From positions 1,116,001 to 1,180,000 of the forward strand of contig OY970283.1 in NCBI GenBank assembly GCA_963715995.1: DNA of 64,000 bases, in the 5' to 3' direction. The translations under genes were made by a program, and so were the position numbers. The notes under the pieces were generated by a model. That model made no database searches. It saw only the letters and a list, made by a program, of their open reading frames with translations, and had not been told where the DNA came from. The DNA comes from DATBDN01 sp963715995. Its GTDB lineage: Bacteria; Actinomycetota; Thermoleophilia; Solirubrobacterales; Thermoleophilaceae. Below are positions 1 to 7,344 of this stretch, in pieces (within the stretch, counting starts at the first letter, position 1; every line of letters starts with the position of its first letter).

Positions 1-1
1 C

Positions 2-763
2 CGCTCCACGCACGGCGGCCAGCTCGACCCGGGTGAGGCGCACATGCTCGAGGGCGTCTTCCACCTGCACGAGCAGGAGGCCCGCAACGTGATGACGCCG
101 ATTCCGGCTGTCGTGACGGTGGACCTCTCGGCGACCGTCGAGGTTGCGCTGCGCAAGTGCGTGCAGTCGGGACACACGCGCCTCGTGGTGACCGAGAACG
201 ACGACTCCGACCGCATCCGCGGCACGGTTCACTCGAACTCGCTCGCCCGGCTGCTGATGAACCAAGGTCCCGAGGCCAACATCGAGCCGCTGGTGAAGGA
301 CGCGCTGATCATCCCCGAGACCAAGCCGCTCGACGACCTGCTGGCAGACCTCCAGCGCGAGCGCGCGTCGATGGCGGTGGTGATCGACGAGTACGGGCGC
401 ACGGCGGGCATCGTCACGGTGGAGGACATCATCGAGGAGGTGGTCGGCGAGATCGCCGACGAGACCGACCCGGCGGCCGGCGCTGTCAGGCGGCTTGCCA
501 ACGGCGACTGGTTCGTGCGCGGCCACGTGCCGATCACCGACCTCCTGGACTACGGGCTCGAGCTGCCCGTCGACAACGATGCCTACAACTCGGTCGGCGG
601 CTTCGTCTTCGGCGAGCTCGGGCGCCTGCCGAAACGCGGCGACACCGTGCAGTTCAACGGCTACTCGCTCCGTGTCGAGGCCGTGCGTGAGAACCGCGTC
701 GAAGCGGTGCGCATACGCCACACGCACGCCGAGGGGCCGGAGGCGGAACCAGCCGAGTCGTAG
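2..763 (+). CDS. CorC/HlyC-family CBS-domain protein (5' partial)
   Basis: The reading frame is open to the window edge, so this is the C-terminal part of a hemolysin-family (UPF0053/CNNM) membrane protein, a family linked to divalent cation efflux. What is visible is a tandem CBS pair and the transporter-associated CorC_HlyC domain at the end. Family hallmarks include RNVMTPIPAVVTVDL at the start of the first CBS, AVVIDEYGRTAGIVTVEDI in the second, and NSVGGFVFGELGRLPKRGD in the C-terminal domain. The membrane DUF21 domain must lie upstream. The first in-window ATG (position 44) is internal to the conserved region and is not the true start. Confidence 0.93.
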   Translation, partial: RSTHGGQLDPGEAHMLEGVFHLHEQEARNVMTPIPAVVTVDLSATVEVALRKCVQSGHTRLVVTENDDSDRIRGTVHSNSLARLLMNQGPEANIEPLVKDALIIPETKPLDDLLADLQRERASMAVVIDEYGRTAGIVTVEDIIEEVVGEIADETDPAAGAVRRLANGDWFVRGHVPITDLLDYGLELPVDNDAYNSVGGFVFGELGRLPKRGDTVQFNGYSLRVEAVRENRVEAVRIRHTHAEGPEAEPAES

Positions 764-834
764 CCCCGCTTCCGTCCGGGTCACGACCTACCTTCAGGGG
801 GCGAGCCGGTCCCTCTTCCCAGGAGGTCCTTGCA

Positions 835-1125
835 ATGTGGTCCGTCAAGCTGAGCGATGATCAGCGCGAGGCGATCAGCGTGCTGATCAAGGCTCAAGGT
901 GAGTCTTACGACAGCGATCTGCGTGATGCGCTGCGAGCGCTCGAGCTCGCGCGCTGGGACGACCTCCCGGAGGCGCAGCTGCCGTGGGACAGGGTCGAGG
1001 AACTGGCTTGCGCGCAGGGCATCGACGAGGCCGACGTCGTCTGGGACCTGGCGGGCGGGATGCCGTCGAAGGCGCGCCGCTCGGCGCCCGCCAAGGGCGC
1101 CAAGCCGCCGCGTTCGCGCGTCTGA
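835..1125 (+). CDS. Small hypothetical protein, 96 aa
   Basis: I do not recognise this family. The ATG follows an excellent ribosome binding site (aggaggt at about 821-827). The first 75 residues are acidic and probably helical (LSDDQREAISVLIKAQG, DALRALELARWDD), and the last 20 are a basic Ala/Lys/Arg/Pro tail, which could contact nucleic acid. No signal peptide or membrane segment is seen. It stands alone between the CBS protein and the convergent 3-hydroxyacyl-CoA dehydrogenase. The strong ribosome site and the sharp contrast between acidic body and basic tail suggest a real, soluble protein of unknown role. Confidence 0.7.
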   Translation: MWSVKLSDDQREAISVLIKAQGESYDSDLRDALRALELARWDDLPEAQLPWDRVEELACAQGIDEADVVWDLAGGMPSKARRSAPAKGAKPPRSRV

Positions 1126-1155
1126 GCCGGCCGCGGCGCTCTCCGCTCACGCGCG

Positions 1156-1908
1156 CTACTTGTACTCGTAGAACCCGCGCTTCGTCTTGCGTCCCAGATG
1201 CCCGGCGCCGACCAGCTCGGTCAGCCGCGACGGTACGTCGGCCTCGATCTCCGCGCCGATCGCCGCCGCCACGTCGAGGCCCACGAAGTCGAGCAGCGCG
1301 AGCGGCCCCATCGGGTGGCCGGCACCGAGCTTCATGCAGGTGTCGATCGCCTTCGGGTCGAGGCCGAGGTCGAGCATCCGCACCGCGGCGAACAGGTACG
1401 GGAACAGCAGCCGGTTGACCACGAAGCCGGGCACGGCGGGCACCTCGACGGCGGTCTTGCCGAGCGTGTCGCACAGCGCGCGCAGCCGGTTGCGCGTGTC
1501 GTAGCTCGCGCCGTCGGGATAGGCCAGCTCGACCAGCTTCATCTTCTCGACGGGGTTGAAGACGTGCATCACGGCGAAGTGGGCCGGGCGCCCGCTCCAC
1601 GCGGCCAGCTCGTCCACGCCGAGCGACGACGTCGTCGACGCGATCACGGCTGAGGGCGCCAGCTCGTTGCCGAGCTGTTCCAGCACCGAAGCCTTCACCG
1701 CGCGGTCCTCGGCAACCGCCTCGACCACCAGCGTGCAGCCGGACAGCTCGGCGAGTGAGGTGACCGCGCGCGCGCCCGTCGCCTCGGCCGCCCGGGCCGC
1801 GGATTCGGCCGAACGCGCCCATACGAGAACCTCGCCGTGGGAAGCCGCGGCGCGGGCAAGGCCGGAGCCGATCGCGCCACAACCCGCGATGCCCAGCCGT
1901 TCGTTCAT
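1156..1908 (-). CDS. 3-hydroxyacyl-CoA (3-hydroxybutyryl-CoA) dehydrogenase
   Basis: NAD-dependent oxidation of (S)-3-hydroxyacyl-CoA to 3-oxoacyl-CoA in beta-oxidation or butanoate metabolism. The N-terminal Rossmann fold shows GCGAIGSGLARAA. The catalytic His lies in HVFNPVEKMKLVEL (family HFFNPVPLMKLVE), and the C-terminal helical domain has GFVVNRLLFPYL, MGPLALLDFVGLDV and a final GRKTKRGFYEYK. At 250 residues it is slightly shorter than the usual 280-290. I start it at the ATG giving MNERLGIAG; an ATG 15 nt upstream would place the regulatory palindrome inside the gene. It is divergent from the thiolase that uses its product, with which it probably shares control. Confidence 0.93.
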   Translation of the reverse strand: MNERLGIAGCGAIGSGLARAAASHGEVLVWARSAESAARAAEATGARAVTSLAELSGCTLVVEAVAEDRAVKASVLEQLGNELAPSAVIASTTSSLGVDELAAWSGRPAHFAVMHVFNPVEKMKLVELAYPDGASYDTRNRLRALCDTLGKTAVEVPAVPGFVVNRLLFPYLFAAVRMLDLGLDPKAIDTCMKLGAGHPMGPLALLDFVGLDVAAAIGAEIEADVPSRLTELVGAGHLGRKTKRGFYEYK

Positions 1909-1923
1909 TGACTCGCGAGTCAA
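1908..1923. promoter_or_regulatory. 16-bp palindromic operator candidate between hbd-type gene and thiolase
   Basis: TTGACTCGCGAGTCAA is a perfect 16-bp palindrome at the start of the dehydrogenase and 60 bp before the thiolase ATG. Form and size fit a TetR-family operator. On the plus strand its left arm doubles as a possible -35 (TTGACT), with a weak -10 near 1933-1938. A related site lies at 10152-10167 before an acyl-CoA dehydrogenase gene, sharing the TTGAC and GTCAA arms. The regulator itself is not in this window. Confidence 0.6.
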
Positions 1924-1982
1924 CGAAGCAAGTAGCCTATGGAAGTCAGTCGGAGAACGAATTCACGAGGAGCAGACTCGTC

Positions 1983-3149
1983 ATGAAGCAAGGCCGTGAA
2001 GTTGTCATCGTCGAGGCCGCGCGCACCCCGGTGGGGCGTGGCCACAAGGAGAAGGGTTACTACAAGGAGACCCATCCGAACACGCTCCTCGGCGCCGCGT
2101 ATCGCGCCGTGATCGAGCGCGCCGGCATCGATCCGGCCGAGGTCGAGAACGTCATCGCGGGCTGCGTGCAGCAGTTCGGCCCGCAGGGCCTCCACGTCGG
2201 GCGCAACGCCTGGCTCCAGGAGGGCTTCCCGATCGAGACGTCGGCGACGACCATCGACCTGCAGTGCGGCTCGGCCCAGCAGGCCGTGAACCTGGCTGCG
2301 ACACAGATCGCCGCAGGCGTGCACGACGTCGTCATCGGCGGCGGTGTCGAGCACATGGGGCTGCTCCCGTTCGCCGCCGGCATGAAGGTTCAGGAGGAGT
2401 TCGGCTACGCCTTCACGCCCGAGCTCATGGCGAAGCACAACATCGTCGGCCAGGGCCTCGGGGCCGAGATGATCGCGGACAAGTGGGAGATTCCGCGCTC
2501 GGAGCTCGACGAGCTCGCCGTGCGCTCGCACAAGCTCGCCCACCAGGCGACCGAGGAAGGGCGCTTCGAGCGCGAGATGATCCCGATGCAGGTGAACGGC
2601 GACACCTACATCACCGATCAGGGCATCCGTCCTGACACCAACCTCGAGACGCTCTCGCAGCTGAAGTCGGTCTTCAAGGAGGACGGCAAGATCACCGCCG
2701 GTAACGCCTCCCAGGTCTCCGATGGCGCCGCGGCCGTGCTGCTCATGTCGGCCGACAAGGCCAAGGAGCTCGGCCTGACCGCACGCGCGCGGATCGTCGA
2801 CCAGACGACCGTCGGCTGTGACCCGGTGCTGATGCTCGAGGGCCCGATCCCCGCCACCGCCAAGATCCTCGAGCGCAACTCCATGTCGATCAACGACATC
2901 GACCTGTTCGAGATCAACGAGGCGTTCGCCCCGGTCGTCGCTGCCTGGCAGCGCGAGCACAACCCCGACATGGACCGCGTGAACGTGAACGGCGGCGCGA
3001 TGGCGATCGGGCATCCGCTCGGCTCGACGGGCGCGCGCCTGATCACGACGCTGCTGCACGAGCTGGAGCGCTCCGACAAGTCTGTGGGCTTCGTCACGAT
3101 GTGCTGCGGCGGCGGGCTCGGTACCGGCACGCTGATCGAACGCGTCTGA
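1983..3149 (+). CDS. Acetyl-CoA C-acyltransferase (thiolase)
   Basis: Thiolytic cleavage of 3-oxoacyl-CoA, or the reverse condensation of acetyl-CoA. The 388-residue protein has all thiolase hallmarks: nucleophilic Cys95 in TIDLQCGSAQQ, the NEAF motif in FEINEAFAPVVAAWQ, the catalytic His in GGAMAIGHPLGSTGARL, and the second catalytic Cys in VTMCCGGGLGTGTL. The ATG at 1983 is preceded by cacgaggagcag and gives MKQGREVVIVEAARTPVG, the canonical N-terminus; an open frame to 1908 reads through the operator and looks non-coding. It is divergent from 3-hydroxyacyl-CoA dehydrogenase, which catalyses the preceding step. Confidence 0.96.
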   Translation: MKQGREVVIVEAARTPVGRGHKEKGYYKETHPNTLLGAAYRAVIERAGIDPAEVENVIAGCVQQFGPQGLHVGRNAWLQEGFPIETSATTIDLQCGSAQQAVNLAATQIAAGVHDVVIGGGVEHMGLLPFAAGMKVQEEFGYAFTPELMAKHNIVGQGLGAEMIADKWEIPRSELDELAVRSHKLAHQATEEGRFEREMIPMQVNGDTYITDQGIRPDTNLETLSQLKSVFKEDGKITAGNASQVSDGAAAVLLMSADKAKELGLTARARIVDQTTVGCDPVLMLEGPIPATAKILERNSMSINDIDLFEINEAFAPVVAAWQREHNPDMDRVNVNGGAMAIGHPLGSTGARLITTLLHELERSDKSVGFVTMCCGGGLGTGTLIERV

Positions 3150-3226
3150 GCGCCGCTGAGATCGTCATATTCGTGTTCCTGATCGCCCTGCTGGTTCTGG
3201 GGGCGATCAGGTTGCGCGGTCTCTGA
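3146..3226 (+). CDS. Possible TatA-like membrane micropeptide, 26 aa
   Basis: Reading from a CTG that overlaps the thiolase TGA gives SAAEIVIFVFLIALLVLGAI followed by RLRGL and a TGA. This resembles the N-terminal membrane helix of TatA/TatB proteins (polar residues, Glu, a 15-residue hydrophobic run, then basic residues). No ATG, GTG or TTG suits the full helix; a GTG at 3173 would cut into it. The segment also forms the hairpin annotated here. It may be a remnant or chance; confidence is low. Confidence 0.2.
   Translation: MSAAEIVIFVFLIALLVLGAIRLRGL
3178..3211 (+). terminator. 11-bp hairpin downstream of thiolase
   Basis: cctgatcgccc at 3178-3188 pairs perfectly with gggcgatcagg at 3201-3211, leaving a 12-nt loop. 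It lies 29 nt after the thiolase stop and 55 nt before the kinase ATG. There is no adjacent T-run (gggtttt appears only about 20 nt later), so it may be a weak or factor-dependent terminator or an mRNA 3'-end stabiliser. It coincides with the micropeptide frame, whose hydrophobic codons could produce the symmetry by chance. Confidence 0.45.
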
Positions 3227-3265
3227 GCCGGGTTTTCCCCTCCTCCGCGCGGGTAAAGCCTGGAC

Positions 3266-4660
3266 ATGGAAGTCGGTACGACTCCTTCGGTCCTGGCTGG
3301 CCGCTACCGGGTGATCGACCGCCTCGGCGCGGGCGGCATGGCCACCGTCTACCTGGCCGACGACGAGCGCCTCGGGCGCCAGGTCGCGGTCAAGCGCCTG
3401 CACTCCGACAGCCCCGCGGACGCCGCGCGCCGCTTCGATCGCGAGGCCAAGGTGGGGGCATCGCTGTCGCACCCCAACCTTGTGACGGTCTTCGACACGG
3501 TCGCCGACGACGAGGGCGTCCTGATCGTCATGGAGTACGTCCCAGGTGAGAACCTCGCGGAGCTGATGAGCGGCGAGCCGATGAAGCCCGAGCGCGCCAT
3601 CTCGATCGTCAAGCAGGTTGCGGCTGCGCTTGACCACGCGCACGACGCGGGCGTGATCCACCGCGACGTCAAGCCCGCGAACATCCTGATCTCGCCCGAC
3701 GGCAAGGCCAAGCTCGTCGACCTGGGCATAGCCACCGTCAGCGAGCGCACCCAGATCACCGCGGCCGGCACCGTGCTCGGCACGCCTTCCTACATGGCGC
3801 CGGAGCAGCTCGAGGGCGGGCGGCTCACGCGCGCCGTCGACGTCTACGCACTCGCCGCCGTCGCGTTCGAGCTGCTCAGCGGGCGCAAGGCGCGCAGCGG
3901 GCGGACACCGGTAGAGATCGCGCACCAGGTGGCCGCGCAGCCCACGCCGGACCTGCGCCAGGCGTGGCCCGACGCGCCGCCGGCGGCGATCGCCGCGCTC
4001 GAGCAAGCGATGGCGCGCGACCCGCGCGAGCGTCCCGCCAGCGCCGGCCGCCTGGCGGGCAGCATCGAGAACGCCCTTCGCGCCGCGCGGCCTGAGCCCA
4101 CCGGGCGGGTACCGCTCGGCCGCACCACGCGCACCAGGCTCGGCGAGCAGCGGGCTCGCGCGCGGCGCGCGCTGCCGGGCTGGATCCCGGTCGCGATCGT
4201 GATCGCGCTTCTGTTCGTGGTCGCCGGCGCCATTGCCGCGCTCACGAATGGCGGCGACGACAAGGGCACGGCTGCTCTCGTGCCATCGCAGCAGCACAAG
4301 CCGGCGAAGTCGAAGTCGAAGCCGAAGGCCGCGCCAGCGCCAGCGCCGGCACAGCAACAGACGACTCCGGGCCAGCCGGGGGCGAACAGCCCCGCTGCGA
4401 TGCAGCAGCAGGCGCACGCGCTCATCGATCAGGGCAAGTACGACGCCGCGATCGCGCTCGACAAGCAGGTGGTCGCAAAGGGCCCGGGCAGCGGGCTCAC
4501 CTACGCCTACGCGCTCTACGACCTGGGCCACGCCCTGCGCGTGTCGGGGCACCCGGACCAGGCGATCCCGGTCCTCCAGCAGCGGCTCCAGATCAACAAC
4601 CAGCGCGGCGTCGTCGAGGCCGAGCTGAAGAAGGCCAAGGCGGAGGCGGGGGGCGGGTAA
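3266..4660 (+). CDS. Membrane Ser/Thr protein kinase with extracellular TPR-like domain
   Basis: A Hanks-type kinase of the PknB class, 464 residues. The kinase domain (about 13-270) shows the Gly loop GAGGMATVYLA, VAVKRL with the ATP Lys, the catalytic loop HRDVKPANIL, a DLG in place of DFG, and GTPSYMAPEQ. A membrane segment follows at about 305-330 (WIPVAIVIALLFVVAGAIAAL), then an Ala/Pro/Lys/Gln-rich linker and an extracellular region at about 375-460 with the spacing of TPR motifs (ALIDQGKYDAAIALDKQV, GHALRVSGHPDQAIPVLQQ). PASTA domains, usual sensors in this class, are absent. The next gene, an acyl-CoA dehydrogenase, begins 13 nt after the stop, so the two are probably co-transcribed. 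Confidence 0.94.
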   Translation: MEVGTTPSVLAGRYRVIDRLGAGGMATVYLADDERLGRQVAVKRLHSDSPADAARRFDREAKVGASLSHPNLVTVFDTVADDEGVLIVMEYVPGENLAELMSGEPMKPERAISIVKQVAAALDHAHDAGVIHRDVKPANILISPDGKAKLVDLGIATVSERTQITAAGTVLGTPSYMAPEQLEGGRLTRAVDVYALAAVAFELLSGRKARSGRTPVEIAHQVAAQPTPDLRQAWPDAPPAAIAALEQAMARDPRERPASAGRLAGSIENALRAARPEPTGRVPLGRTTRTRLGEQRARARRALPGWIPVAIVIALLFVVAGAIAALTNGGDDKGTAALVPSQQHKPAKSKSKPKAAPAPAPAQQQTTPGQPGANSPAAMQQQAHALIDQGKYDAAIALDKQVVAKGPGSGLTYAYALYDLGHALRVSGHPDQAIPVLQQRLQINNQRGVVEAELKKAKAEAGGG

Positions 4661-4673
4661 AGTCCGGCCCGCT

Positions 4674-5810
4674 TTGGACCTCTCGCTTTCACCCTCAGAG
4701 ACAGAATTCAGAGACGAGCTTCGTAGCTGGCTCGAGGCGAACCACCCGGGCCCGGCGCCGCGCGGCGACGACGACGCCTTCGAGTTCGCCCGCGACTGGC
4801 AGAAGAAGCTCCACGAAGGCGGCTGGACCGGCCTCTCGTGGCCGAAGGACTACGGCGGCCGCGGCGCCACGCTGATCGAGCAGGCGATCTTCAACGAGGA
4901 GATCGCCCGCATCGGCGCGCCCTCGCCCGCGAACGTGCTCGGCCTGGTCATGGGCGGCCCGGTGGTGATCACGCACGGCAGCGAGGAGCAGAAGCAGCGC
5001 TACCTCGAGCCGATCCTGACCGCCGACGAGATCTGGTGCCAGGGCTTCTCCGAGCCAGAGTCGGGCTCCGACCTGGCGTCGCTGAAGACGAAGGCCGTGA
5101 AGTCGAACGGCGACTGGCTCGTGACTGGCCAGAAGGTCTGGACGACCTACGCGCACAAGGCCAAGTGGTGCATGCTCGTGGCGCGCACCGACTTCGACGC
5201 GCCCAAGCACAAGGGCCTGACCTACTTCCTGATGGACATGGAGCAGGAGGGCGTGACAGTGCGCCCGCTGCGCCAGATCACCGGCGAGGCCGAGTTCAAC
5301 GAGCTGTTCCTCGAAGAGGCGCGGATTCCCGACGAGAACGTGGTCGGAGGCGTTGGCAACGGCTGGCAGGTGGCGCTCACCACGCTGATGTTCGAGCGGG
5401 CAGGCCTGGGCGGCGCAGCCGCGATCGGGATCAAGATCGCGCTCGGGCAGCTGATGGACCTCGCCCGCGAGCGCGGCGTCGATCAGGACCCGATCATCCG
5501 CCAGAAGATCGCCGAGCTCTACATCAACGCCGAGGCCCTGCGCCACACGGCGTCAAGGGGCTTGACACAGATCATGAAGCGCGGACAGCCAGGCCCCGAG
5601 GGGTCGCTGCCGAAGCTCCAGTGGTCGCAGACCAACCAGGCGCTCACGGAGCTCGCGATGGACATCCGCGGCGACGAAGGCCCCGTGTTCGACTCCGACT
5701 GGACCTACCGCTTCCTGCGTGCGCGCGCGAACTCGATCGAGGGCGGCACGACAGAGATCCTGAAGAACATCATCGCCGAGCGCGTGCTCGGCCTGCCGAG
5801 GATGCGATAA
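4674..5810 (+). CDS. Acyl-CoA dehydrogenase, larger subunit of a pair
   Basis: FAD-dependent alpha,beta-desaturation of an acyl-CoA, 378 residues. Family motifs are WCQGFSEPESGSDLASLKT (FAD/substrate loop), GQKVWTTYAHKA, and the C-terminal SIEGGTTEILKNIIAERVLG. It starts at TTG after a purine-rich stretch (ggaggcggggggcgg). The second subunit gene begins 4 nt downstream. Such pairs (for example FadE26-FadE27 and FadE28-FadE29 of Mycobacterium) form alpha2beta2 enzymes on bulky substrates such as steroid side chains, so a heteromer is the best guess here; the substrate is unknown. Confidence 0.93.
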   Translation: MDLSLSPSETEFRDELRSWLEANHPGPAPRGDDDAFEFARDWQKKLHEGGWTGLSWPKDYGGRGATLIEQAIFNEEIARIGAPSPANVLGLVMGGPVVITHGSEEQKQRYLEPILTADEIWCQGFSEPESGSDLASLKTKAVKSNGDWLVTGQKVWTTYAHKAKWCMLVARTDFDAPKHKGLTYFLMDMEQEGVTVRPLRQITGEAEFNELFLEEARIPDENVVGGVGNGWQVALTTLMFERAGLGGAAAIGIKIALGQLMDLARERGVDQDPIIRQKIAELYINAEALRHTASRGLTQIMKRGQPGPEGSLPKLQWSQTNQALTELAMDIRGDEGPVFDSDWTYRFLRARANSIEGGTTEILKNIIAERVLGLPRMR

Positions 5811-5814
5811 CGAG

Positions 5815-6816
5815 ATGAACTTCGACTTCACCGACGACCAGCGCGCGATCAAGGAAACCGCGCGCGACCTGCTGGCCAAGCGCTTCAAGCTCGAGCGGCT
5901 GCGTGAGCTGGCCGAGTCGAAGGGCTACGCCGACGACGCCTGGGCCGAGGTGTCAGAGCTCGGCTGGCCCGGCATCTTCATCCCCGAGGAGCACGGCGGG
6001 CAGGGCCTGGGCGTGATCGAGCTCGTGATCCTCCTCGAGGAGCTCGGCTACGTGCTGGCGCCGCTGCCGTTCCTGTCGAACGCCGCCGCCGGCCTGATCC
6101 TCAACGATGCCGGGGCGACCGACCGCCTCGAGGGCGTCGCCTCCGGGGAGCAGCGCGGCACCGTCGGCGTGCTGAAGGACGGGCGCGCGGCGCTCGTGCC
6201 GGACGCCGAGGAGTCGGACTTCATCATCCTGCTCGACGGCACCGAGGCGACGCTCGTGGAGCGCGCGGACGCGCAGGTCGAGGCGATCAACGCGATCGAC
6301 CCGACCCGCCGCTACGCGACGGTCACAGCGAGCGGCGGCGAGTCGCTCGGCGACGTGAGCCGCGGGCGCGACCTGATCGCGCTCGCCACCGCCGCCGAGC
6401 TGGTCGGCATCTCTCAGCGCGTGCTCAAGATGGCCGTCGAGTACGCCAAGGACCGCAAGCAGTTCGACCGCCAGATCGGCGCCTACCAGGCCGTCTCGCA
6501 TGCCTGTGCGGAGATGCTGAAGCAGGTCGAGGGCGCCCGTTCGCTCGTCTACTACGCGGGCTGGGCTGCCGACGCGGCACCCGACGAGTTCTCGCTCGCT
6601 GCCTCGATGGCGAAGGCGTACGCCTCGGATGCCGGCTGGAACGTGTCGGCGAGTGCACTCCAGGTGCACGGCGGGATCGGCTTCACCTGGGAGCACGACC
6701 TGCACTGGTTCCTGAAGCGCGCGAAGACCGACGGCGTCCTCTACGGGTCGGCACGCGATCACCGCGAGCGCGTGGCCGAGCTGGCGGGCCTGAGCGCGGC
6801 TGCAGCGACCGTCTAG
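5815..6816 (+). CDS. Acyl-CoA dehydrogenase-like protein, smaller subunit of a pair
   Basis: At 333 residues it is shorter than a canonical acyl-CoA dehydrogenase. It begins MNFDFTDDQRAIKETARDLL and keeps the FAD-contact region DRKQFDRQIGAYQAVSHACA and the VHGGIGFTWEHDLHWFLKRA segment, but the central beta domain is degenerate and the C-terminal EGT catalytic motif of ordinary family members is missing. This is typical of the non-catalytic or FAD-sharing partner in heterotetrameric dehydrogenases. It follows the larger subunit by 4 nt. Its TAG stop overlaps the TAG of the convergent DUF1003 gene within a single CTAG. Confidence 0.92.
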   Translation: MNFDFTDDQRAIKETARDLLAKRFKLERLRELAESKGYADDAWAEVSELGWPGIFIPEEHGGQGLGVIELVILLEELGYVLAPLPFLSNAAAGLILNDAGATDRLEGVASGEQRGTVGVLKDGRAALVPDAEESDFIILLDGTEATLVERADAQVEAINAIDPTRRYATVTASGGESLGDVSRGRDLIALATAAELVGISQRVLKMAVEYAKDRKQFDRQIGAYQAVSHACAEMLKQVEGARSLVYYAGWAADAAPDEFSLAASMAKAYASDAGWNVSASALQVHGGIGFTWEHDLHWFLKRAKTDGVLYGSARDHRERVAELAGLSAAAATV

Positions 6817-7296
6817 CTCGAGGCAACCACGCGGTCGTGGATCGCCTGCGTGAGCGCGTCGATGTGCCGGCTCAGCTCGGCGACGCGCTCGGTCAGGGCC
6901 GTGTTCTCCTGGAGCAGGCGGTCCTGGCGCTGTGACAGCTCATCGCGGTGGCGAGCACTCGACTCCTCGGACGCCTTGTCGCGGTCGGCCTGCCGCGTCT
7001 GCGCAAGCAGGATCAGCGGAGCCGCGTAGGCCGCCTGGGTCGAAGAAGGCCAGGTTCAGCAGGATGAACGGGTAGGGGTCCCAGCGCAGGCTCACGGCGA
7101 CCGCGTTCAGCACGATCCAGGCGATCACGAAGAGCGTCTGCGTGAGGATGTAGTTCGGCGTCCCGAAGACGCGTGCGAGTCGCTCGGCCCGGCGGCCGAA
7201 CGCGTCCGTTCCGAACGGGGCGTGAAGGTGCTCGTGGTCGCGCACGTGGCGCAGCGGATCCGGGGCGTCGGGCTGCGATTCCGTCGCGGTTGTCAT
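6813..7296 (-). pseudogene. DUF1003 membrane protein gene with a +1 frameshift
   Basis: The N-terminal half (about 85 residues, from the ATG at 7296) reads FGTPNYILTQTLFVIAWIVL and RWDPYPFILLNLAF, a textbook DUF1003 two-helix domain. After LNLAF the frame breaks; shifting by one base continues the family sequence as STQAAYAAPLILLAQTRQAD, then a coiled-coil tail ending in DRVVASS. The lesion looks like one inserted base at about 7041-7047 (two TTC codons where one is expected). The intact product would be about 160 residues. Either a genuine pseudogene or an assembly error; no slippery site convinces me of programmed frameshifting. Confidence 0.85.
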
Positions 7297-7344
7297 GCAA
7301 CGGGCTTCGCCGTGGCGTGTCCCCGTCCTGCCCTGCGGGAGCGG

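Noticed and set aside
7041..7047. Programmed ribosomal frameshift in the DUF1003 gene
   Set aside because: No slippery heptamer, internal Shine-Dalgarno or following pseudoknot is evident; insertion error or mutation is simpler.
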